Assembly: GCA_004028765.1 (NCBI GenBank)
Contig: SAIX01000097.1
Coordinates: 1 to 47,007, forward strand
Direction of reading: 5' to 3'
DNA from: Chitinophagaceae bacterium
Lineage (GTDB): Bacteria > Bacteroidota > Bacteroidia > Chitinophagales > Chitinophagaceae
Length of the DNA: 47,007 bases
A program made the translations under genes and the position numbers. Below the pieces are notes generated by a model. That model did no database searches, was not told the origin of the DNA, and saw only the letters and a list, made by a program, of their open reading frames with translations. Below, piece after piece: positions 42,388-47,007 of the stretch; positions within the stretch are counted from its first letter, which is position 1, and every line of letters begins with the position of its first letter.

Positions 42388-43281
42388 TTATAAAAAACGT
42401 TTACTCACCACCAGTTCCTTACTACCGGCTGTATAGCTGTAAAAACCTTCTCCGCTTTTTACGCCAAGTTTCCCGGCAGTAACCATATTCACCAATAAAG
42501 GGCAGGGTGCATACTTGGGATTTCCAAAACCTTCATATAAAACCCTGAGAATACTCAGGCATACATCCAGCCCGATAAAATCAGCCAGTTGTAATGGCCC
42601 CATCGGGTGTGCCATACCGAGTTTCATTACCGTGTCGATCTCTTCCACACCTGCCACCCCTTCAAATAAACTGCAGATCGCTTCATTGATCATTGGCATC
42701 AGTACCCTGTTTGCAACAAACCCGGGATAGTCGTTCACCACGCAGGGAATTTTTCCGAGTTGTTTGCTTAATGCAACAATGGTTTCCGAAACTTCTTTTG
42801 TAGTGGCATATCCGTTGATGATCTCCACCAGCTTCATTACCGGAACGGGATTCATAAAATGCATCCCGATCACTTTCTCCGGCCGTTTTGTGGCCGCTGC
42901 AATTTTTGTAATTGAAATAGAAGAGGTATTCGTTGCCAGTATCGCATCAGCCGGCGCCGCCGCATCAAGCTCTGCAAAGATTTTCAGCTTTAATGCAATA
43001 TGCTCCGTAGCAGCTTCCACCACCAGCCGGGCATTGCTTACCCCGTTAGCGATACCTGTTTCCATAACAAGGTTTGCCAGGGCAGCCTGTTTCTGTTCTT
43101 CGCTGAGTATTCCCTTGGCCACCTGGCGGTCCATGTTTTTTGAAATGGTTTGAACCGCTTTCTCCAGTTGCGCTGCATTTACATCTACCAGTGTTACAGA
43201 AAACCCGTTTTGTGCAAATACATGGGCAATCCCGTTGCCCATGGTACCGGCACCAATCACCGTAATATTTTGTAATAACAT
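42388..43281 (-). CDS. 3-hydroxybutyryl-CoA dehydrogenase
   Basis: The 297-residue protein begins with the NAD-binding VIGAGTMGNGIAHVFAQNGF and has the catalytic His in GMHFMNPVPVMKLVEI, followed by NRVLMPMINEA in the dimerising helical domain. This is the PaaH/Hbd family, which oxidises (S)-3-hydroxyacyl-CoA in beta-oxidation or butyrate-type routes. No ketothiolase or hydratase gene is adjacent. Its TACATTTG promoter lies 39 nt upstream. Confidence 0.96.
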   Translation of the reverse strand: MLLQNITVIGAGTMGNGIAHVFAQNGFSVTLVDVNAAQLEKAVQTISKNMDRQVAKGILSEEQKQAALANLVMETGIANGVSNARLVVEAATEHIALKLKIFAELDAAAPADAILATNTSSISITKIAAATKRPEKVIGMHFMNPVPVMKLVEIINGYATTKEVSETIVALSKQLGKIPCVVNDYPGFVANRVLMPMINEAICSLFEGVAGVEEIDTVMKLGMAHPMGPLQLADFIGLDVCLSILRVLYEGFGNPKYAPCPLLVNMVTAGKLGVKSGEGFYSYTAGSKELVVSKRFL

Positions 43282-43320
43282 CTCACCGTCAGTTTATGGT
43301 TTGGCAATCATTATGTACAG

Positions 43321-43328
43321 CAAATGTA
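43321..43328 (-). promoter_or_regulatory. -7 box (TACATTTG) of the 3-hydroxybutyryl-CoA dehydrogenase gene
   Basis: Exact TAnnTTTG match on the minus strand, 39 nt before the ATG; probably drives the dehydrogenase and ydcF-like genes together. Confidence 0.5.
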
Positions 43329-43434
43329 GGGGTTATGGGCTATGCCGGTAATCAGGAAAATAGCAAACCAGTGAATAGGTGATCGTACCATAAATAATCG
43401 ATGAAAAAAATAAGTCCCCCGGCTTACACGTCCA

Positions 43435-44082
43435 TTAATTCTTCTTCTTGAAATCGCCCCGTTTCCATGCCTGAATAAAATCGGCCCAGGCAGCGGGGTT
43501 GAGGATATTCATGGGCGGGATCTGCCCGGTATAGTAGGCTTTGGTGGCCTGCTGGCGCAACTGGTAATTCACCGCTTCCCTGCCGTCTGCCGGCAGGCTG
43601 TTGATCAATATCCGGCGTTGTGCCTCATCGGTATTTTTACGCGCGGTTTCATACAGGTCATCACCCACTTTCATATTTACAAAATCCCGTTCAAACTGCT
43701 CACGCGTAGGCCTGGGTTTGAGGATGGTGGCTGGGAGATAGGCCGTATCACTGATCAGCAACTGGATCACACTATACTGGTTACCCTGAAGGTTCTTCGG
43801 GATCTCGATACTCCGGTTCTTAAAACCGATACTTGAAAACGTGATCCTGTCGCCCTTAAGCACCGCGATCGAAAACACCCCGTCAAAACTGGTAATGGTT
43901 CCGCGGCCTTTCCCCTCAACAATCACACTACAGGAAGGGATACCCTGCAAACTGTCGGCCGTCATCACAACCCCATACAACTGTACCACCGAATCACGGT
44001 ACTGGTTCCGCTCCTGCGAAAAACCTTTTGCGCCAAAGGCAAGGAAAAACAGTATGGGAATGTATCGTAACAGTTGCTTCAT
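43435..44082 (-). CDS. secreted protein with carboxypeptidase-like regulatory domain
   Basis: The start at 44082 (215 residues) gives a signal peptide (MKQLLRYIPILFFLAFGAKG, then FSQ); the longer frame to 44166 lacks one. A carboxypeptidase-like beta-sandwich domain follows (about 35-110): LYGVVMTADSLQGIPSCSVIVEGKG, ITSFDGVFSIAVLKGDRITFSSIGF. The C-terminal half is polar with no recognised domain and ends in a basic tail. Such domains often precede TonB receptors; here the protein is free-standing, and its role is unknown. A TATTTTTG box ends 5 nt before the ATG. Confidence 0.85.
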   Translation of the reverse strand: MKQLLRYIPILFFLAFGAKGFSQERNQYRDSVVQLYGVVMTADSLQGIPSCSVIVEGKGRGTITSFDGVFSIAVLKGDRITFSSIGFKNRSIEIPKNLQGNQYSVIQLLISDTAYLPATILKPRPTREQFERDFVNMKVGDDLYETARKNTDEAQRRILINSLPADGREAVNYQLRQQATKAYYTGQIPPMNILNPAAWADFIQAWKRGDFKKKN

Positions 44083-44087
44083 CCGGT

Positions 44088-44095
44088 CAAAAATA
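44088..44095 (-). promoter_or_regulatory. -7 box (TATTTTTG) of the regulatory-domain gene
   Basis: Exact TAnnTTTG match on the minus strand ending 5 nt before the ATG at 44082; leaderless transcription is likely. Confidence 0.5.
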
Positions 44096-44170
44096 CAAAG
44101 GCTTTCAAACAAATCCCGCGCAGGGGCAAGGATTAAGGCCTCTTCCCGACAAAGTAAAGCCGCCAACTGC

Positions 44171-44178
44171 TAACTTTG
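44171..44178 (+). promoter_or_regulatory. -7 box (TAACTTTG) of the Mrp gene
   Basis: Exact TAnnTTTG match on the plus strand, 35 nt before the ATG at 44214. It supports that start over the long upstream frame. Confidence 0.5.
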
Positions 44179-44213
44179 CAGCCAGATTCTTCTTTTTAAC
44201 AAAAACTTTCGTG

Positions 44214-45308
44214 ATGACAGAAGCTGATATCCTCAAAGCATTGAGCAATGTGCAGGAGCCCGACCTCGGTAAAGATCTTGTAACACTGAATATGGTAAAA
44301 GATATCCGGATCAACGGAGATGCAGTGAGTTTTACCATCGTACTTACCACCCCTGCCTGCCCCATGAAGGATATGATGCGGACAGCGAGCGAAAACGCCG
44401 TTAAATTGCTGGTGAATAAACAGGCAAAAGTTTCCGTAAACTTTACGGCCAATACCACTACAACCCGAAAGGATAACCAGCAGGTACTGGCCGGGGTAAA
44501 AAATATCATTGCCGTGGTGAGTGGGAAAGGTGGCGTTGGCAAAAGCACTGTTTCTGCCAACCTGGCCCTGGCCCTTGCAGAAGGCGGGGCGAAAGTGGGA
44601 CTGATGGATGCGGATATCTACGGTCCCAGTGTACCCATTATGTTTGGCGTAAGGGGTGAACGGCCGATGATGAAAGAAGTAAACGGCAAAGGCATGATCA
44701 TGCCTTTAGAAAAATATGGCATCAGCCTTATCAGCATCGGCTTGCTCGTGGATGAAAAAAATGCAGTGGTGTGGCGCGGCCCGATGGCCAGCAGCGCGAT
44801 CCGTCAGTTTATCACCGATGTAGACTGGGGCGAACTCGATTACCTGATCATCGATATGCCACCCGGCACTGGCGATATCCATCTGACACTTATGCAAACT
44901 GTTCCGGTTACTGGGGTTGTGATTGTTACCACGCCGCAGAATGTGGCCCTTGCGGATGCCAAAAAAGCGATCGCGATGTTCGGCCAGGCGCAGATCAATG
45001 TTCCCATCATTGGACTGGTGGAAAATATGGCCTATTTCGCACCCGCCGAATTACCTGAAAACAAATATTATCTCTTTGGAAAAGAAGGCGGCAAAAAACT
45101 GGCTGAAGAATATGACCTTCCCTTCCTCGGGCAAATCCCGCTGGTGCAAAGCATCCGCGAAGGAGGCGATAATGGCATACCTGCTATGGTTGGCAACGAT
45201 CCCGTCAGCCAGCAGGCTTTCCGCTCTTTTGTATCCGGCGCAGTGCGTACTATCGCGATGCGCAATGCGAGCCTGCCCCGTACAGCAACGATTGAAATGA
45301 CCAGTTAA
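44214..45308 (+). CDS. Mrp/NBP35-family iron-sulfur cluster carrier ATPase
   Basis: The start at 44214 (364 residues) begins the MIP18-type domain (MTEADILKALSNVQEPDLGK, and TTPACPMKD near residue 45); the open frame extends back to 44028 across the promoter. The P-loop domain has AVVSGKGGVGKSTVSANLA, LMDADIYGPSVP and IDMPPGTGD. These proteins bind and pass Fe-S clusters. The usual CxxC pair near the end (in Escherichia coli, ICSECG-like) is missing: the equivalent stretch reads FAPAELPENKYY. Confidence 0.95.
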   Translation: MTEADILKALSNVQEPDLGKDLVTLNMVKDIRINGDAVSFTIVLTTPACPMKDMMRTASENAVKLLVNKQAKVSVNFTANTTTTRKDNQQVLAGVKNIIAVVSGKGGVGKSTVSANLALALAEGGAKVGLMDADIYGPSVPIMFGVRGERPMMKEVNGKGMIMPLEKYGISLISIGLLVDEKNAVVWRGPMASSAIRQFITDVDWGELDYLIIDMPPGTGDIHLTLMQTVPVTGVVIVTTPQNVALADAKKAIAMFGQAQINVPIIGLVENMAYFAPAELPENKYYLFGKEGGKKLAEEYDLPFLGQIPLVQSIREGGDNGIPAMVGNDPVSQQAFRSFVSGAVRTIAMRNASLPRTATIEMTS

Positions 45309-45342
45309 CCAGCATAGTACAAAGCCCGGCTTTGCTTGCGAC

Positions 45343-45379
45343 GCTCCGTTCATCACCTGTGCATGAACGGAGCTTTTTT
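45343..45379 (+). terminator. Mrp gene terminator
   Basis: GCTCCGTTCAT (45343-45353) pairs perfectly with ATGAACGGAGC (45363-45373), loop 9 nt, then TTTTTTA. It precedes the PaiB-like gene. Confidence 0.9.
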
Positions 45380-45398
45380 ATTTCTGTACCTTCATGCT

Positions 45399-46031
45399 AT
45401 GTATAATCTTCCTCATTACAAAGAGCAGGATGCCGCTGCTGTGCTCGCTTTTATGAAACAATATTCTTTTGCGACATTGATGGGTGCGGATGCTGCAGGT
45501 AACCCGTTAGCCACACAGATCCCGTTTCTTTTTACAGGAACGGACACAGAATTGATATTGCAGGGCCATATCCAGCGCAAATCTGATCACCACAAAGCAT
45601 TTGAAGAAAATCCCAGGGTGATGGCCTTGTTCACAGGCCCGCATACCTATGTTAGTGCCAGCTGGTACAGCAACCCGCAACAGGCCTCAACCTGGAATTA
45701 CATGACTGTGCAGGCCCGTGGCGAAATACGATTCCTTGATGAGGATGGCCTGCTCGAAATGCTTGATAAAACCACCGCTTTTTATGAGAATAACCCACAC
45801 TCCCCTTCACTATACAAAGAACTGGCTCCGGATTATGTACAGCGTATGTCGAAAGCCATTATCGCATTTGAAATAAAAGTGGTTTCCATTGAACATGTGT
45901 TTAAACTGAGCCAGAACCGCGACCTGCAGAGCTATGACAATATCATTCGTCATTTATCAGCCGGTGATGCAAATGCAAAATCGATCGCAGACGAAATGCG
46001 CAAACGAAAACAATTTGTATTCCCTGTATGA
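45399..46031 (+). CDS. PaiB-like FMN-binding protein
   Basis: The start at 45399 (210 residues) is preferred; the frame back to 45336 overlaps the terminator. The protein matches the FMN-binding negative transcriptional regulator family: MYNLPHYKEQD, then FATLMGADAAGNPLATQIPF, a split-barrel with GHIQRKSDHHKAF and ALFTGPHTYVSASWY. Bacillus PaiB acts on sporulation and protease genes, but DNA binding is doubtful for many members. Its stop overlaps the next gene by 4 nt (ATGA). Confidence 0.92.
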   Translation: MYNLPHYKEQDAAAVLAFMKQYSFATLMGADAAGNPLATQIPFLFTGTDTELILQGHIQRKSDHHKAFEENPRVMALFTGPHTYVSASWYSNPQQASTWNYMTVQARGEIRFLDEDGLLEMLDKTTAFYENNPHSPSLYKELAPDYVQRMSKAIIAFEIKVVSIEHVFKLSQNRDLQSYDNIIRHLSAGDANAKSIADEMRKRKQFVFPV

Positions 46032-46927
46032 AATACTTTTTATTTGTTGCAGTAGCCTGTATCTTTTCCTGTACAGGGACACATTCACCCAAAAGCCTGG
46101 TTGTGAAAAATTTTGATAAACAGGGGCACAGGGGTTGCCGCGGGCTGATGCCCGAGAATACCATTCCTGCCATGCTTCATGCCATCGATTTGGGCGTTAC
46201 TACGCTTGAAACGGATGCAGTGATCACCAAAGACGGGAAAGTGGTGTTGAGCCATGAGCCTTTTTTTAACCATGAGATCTGTACGAAACCAGATGGTACA
46301 CCTGTAACGGAAGCAGAAGAAAAAACGCTCAATATTTTCCGGATGGATTATGCCGAAACCATAAAATATGACGTGGGTCTCCGGCCACACCCCCGCTTCC
46401 CGCAGCAGCGGAAAATGGCGGCTCATAAACCCCTGCTTTCCGATATGATCGATTCGGTGGAAATTTATTGCCGCGACCATCATAAAACTTTACCCTGTTA
46501 CAATATCGAAACCAAAAGCCAGGCAGCTACCGATGAACAGTTTCATCCCAAACCACCTGTGTTCGTTGAGTTACTCGTATCAGTTATCCGTGAAAAGAAA
46601 ATCGAAGACCGTGTGATTATTCAGTCTTTCGATCCGCGGACGCTGCAATATCTCCACGGGAAATATCCTGCCATAAAAACCGCATTGCTGGTAGAGAACG
46701 ATGACAAAAAAAGTTTTGCACTGCAACTGCGCGACCTGGGCTTTATCCCCACGATCTACAGCCCGGCCTATCAGCTTGTAACACCCCTGCTTGTAAAGCA
46801 ATGCCGTGATGCCGAAATCGGACTGATACCCTGGACGGTGAACGACCGCGCAAAGATCATCGAGCTGAAATCGATGGGTGTAACCGGCGTGATCTCTGAT
46901 TTCCCTGACCTGTTTAAAGGATTGTGA
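46028..46927 (+). CDS. glycerophosphodiester phosphodiesterase lipoprotein
   Basis: The 299-residue protein has a lipoprotein signal (lipobox IFSC, Cys15). The GDPD domain shows HRGCRGLMPENT with the catalytic His, TLETDAVITKDG with the metal-binding Glu/Asp, SHEPFFN, and a C-terminal GLIPWTVND. It hydrolyses glycerophosphodiesters to glycerol-3-phosphate in the periplasm or on the surface. The gene is translationally coupled to the PaiB-like gene. Confidence 0.95.
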   Translation: MKYFLFVAVACIFSCTGTHSPKSLVVKNFDKQGHRGCRGLMPENTIPAMLHAIDLGVTTLETDAVITKDGKVVLSHEPFFNHEICTKPDGTPVTEAEEKTLNIFRMDYAETIKYDVGLRPHPRFPQQRKMAAHKPLLSDMIDSVEIYCRDHHKTLPCYNIETKSQAATDEQFHPKPPVFVELLVSVIREKKIEDRVIIQSFDPRTLQYLHGKYPAIKTALLVENDDKKSFALQLRDLGFIPTIYSPAYQLVTPLLVKQCRDAEIGLIPWTVNDRAKIIELKSMGVTGVISDFPDLFKGL

Positions 46928-46942
46928 TTTTTTTCCTGCTTT

Positions 46943-47007
46943 TTAAGACAAGCCGCCTTCATTGGTAAATAAATTATCGACGGAATATCCGGCTACATGA
47001 GCACTGT
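46943..47007 (-). CDS. possible C-terminal end of a minus-strand gene (partial)
   Basis: The minus strand reads about 20 codons without interruption up to a TAA at 46943-46945 (SAHVAGYSVDNLFTNEGGLS). The composition looks protein-like, but the window edge cuts it, so neither identity nor reality can be settled. Confidence 0.35.
   Translation of the reverse strand, partial: SAHVAGYSVDNLFTNEGGLS

Overview
The window is about 47 kb of a Bacteroidota chromosome, most likely from the Chitinophagaceae or a close relative. The evidence is protein content typical of that phylum (OmpA with calcium-binding repeats, DUF5689 lipoprotein, TonB-dependent receptor, carboxypeptidase-like regulatory domain, NamZ, RRM protein with a Gly-rich tail), the near absence of Shine-Dalgarno sequences, and 13 exact copies of the Bacteroidota -7 promoter box TAnnTTTG just upstream of genes. 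The species call is inference.

Layout. 1-490: 3' end of a 23S rRNA gene, then 5S rRNA and a terminator. 500-4720 (mostly minus strand): aldo/keto reductase, RRM RNA-binding protein, the rpsF-rpsR-rplI operon and a secreted endonuclease/exonuclease/phosphatase-fold protein. 4867-11908 (plus): TonB-dependent receptor, DUF5689 lipoprotein, HtpG and a ferredoxin-type reductase. 11892-14551 (minus): RecJ and a polyprenyl synthase. 14771-21228: OmpA, a HAD phosphatase, an acyltransferase, a thioesterase, and an operon of flavin reductase, photolyase-like protein and dipeptide epimerase. 21285-29899 (plus): a long codirectional run of SDR, proline dehydrogenase, thyA-folA, a membrane protein, a methyltransferase, an esterase, an RsmF-like rRNA methylase, a LysM protein and a rhodanese-thioredoxin lipoprotein. 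29911-39019: fmt, NamZ, FKBP/SlyD, a membrane protein, pepT, an SPFH protein, a VOC protein, ExbB/ExbD and prmC. 39063-46927: ribD-EamA-YigZ operon, YdcF, 3-hydroxyacyl-CoA dehydrogenase, a surface-type regulatory-domain protein, Mrp, PaiB-like protein and glycerophosphodiesterase.

Most genes are housekeeping: translation (bS6, bS18, bL9, Fmt, PrmC, RsmF), one-carbon and nucleotide metabolism (ThyA, DHFR, RibD), envelope functions and DNA repair (RecJ, photolyase-like protein). There is no prophage, insertion sequence, CRISPR array or obvious defence island.

The most unusual feature lies between the genes. Five intergenic spots (2837-2878, 32795-32864, 33591-33817, 35106-35230, 37676-37696) carry short, degenerate tandem arrays with a strict 7-nt period (8-nt at one site). 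Each site has a different core word, and three of the sites contain perfect inverted repeats of 13 to 24 bp. I know of no named family for them in this phylum. Other points worth a look are a circularly permuted photolyase-like protein coupled to a flavin reductase, an SDR without its catalytic serine, a PlsC-like acyltransferase with HX5D spacing, an Mrp protein without the CxxC motif, several apparently leaderless genes, and a 40-codon coding remnant without a start.
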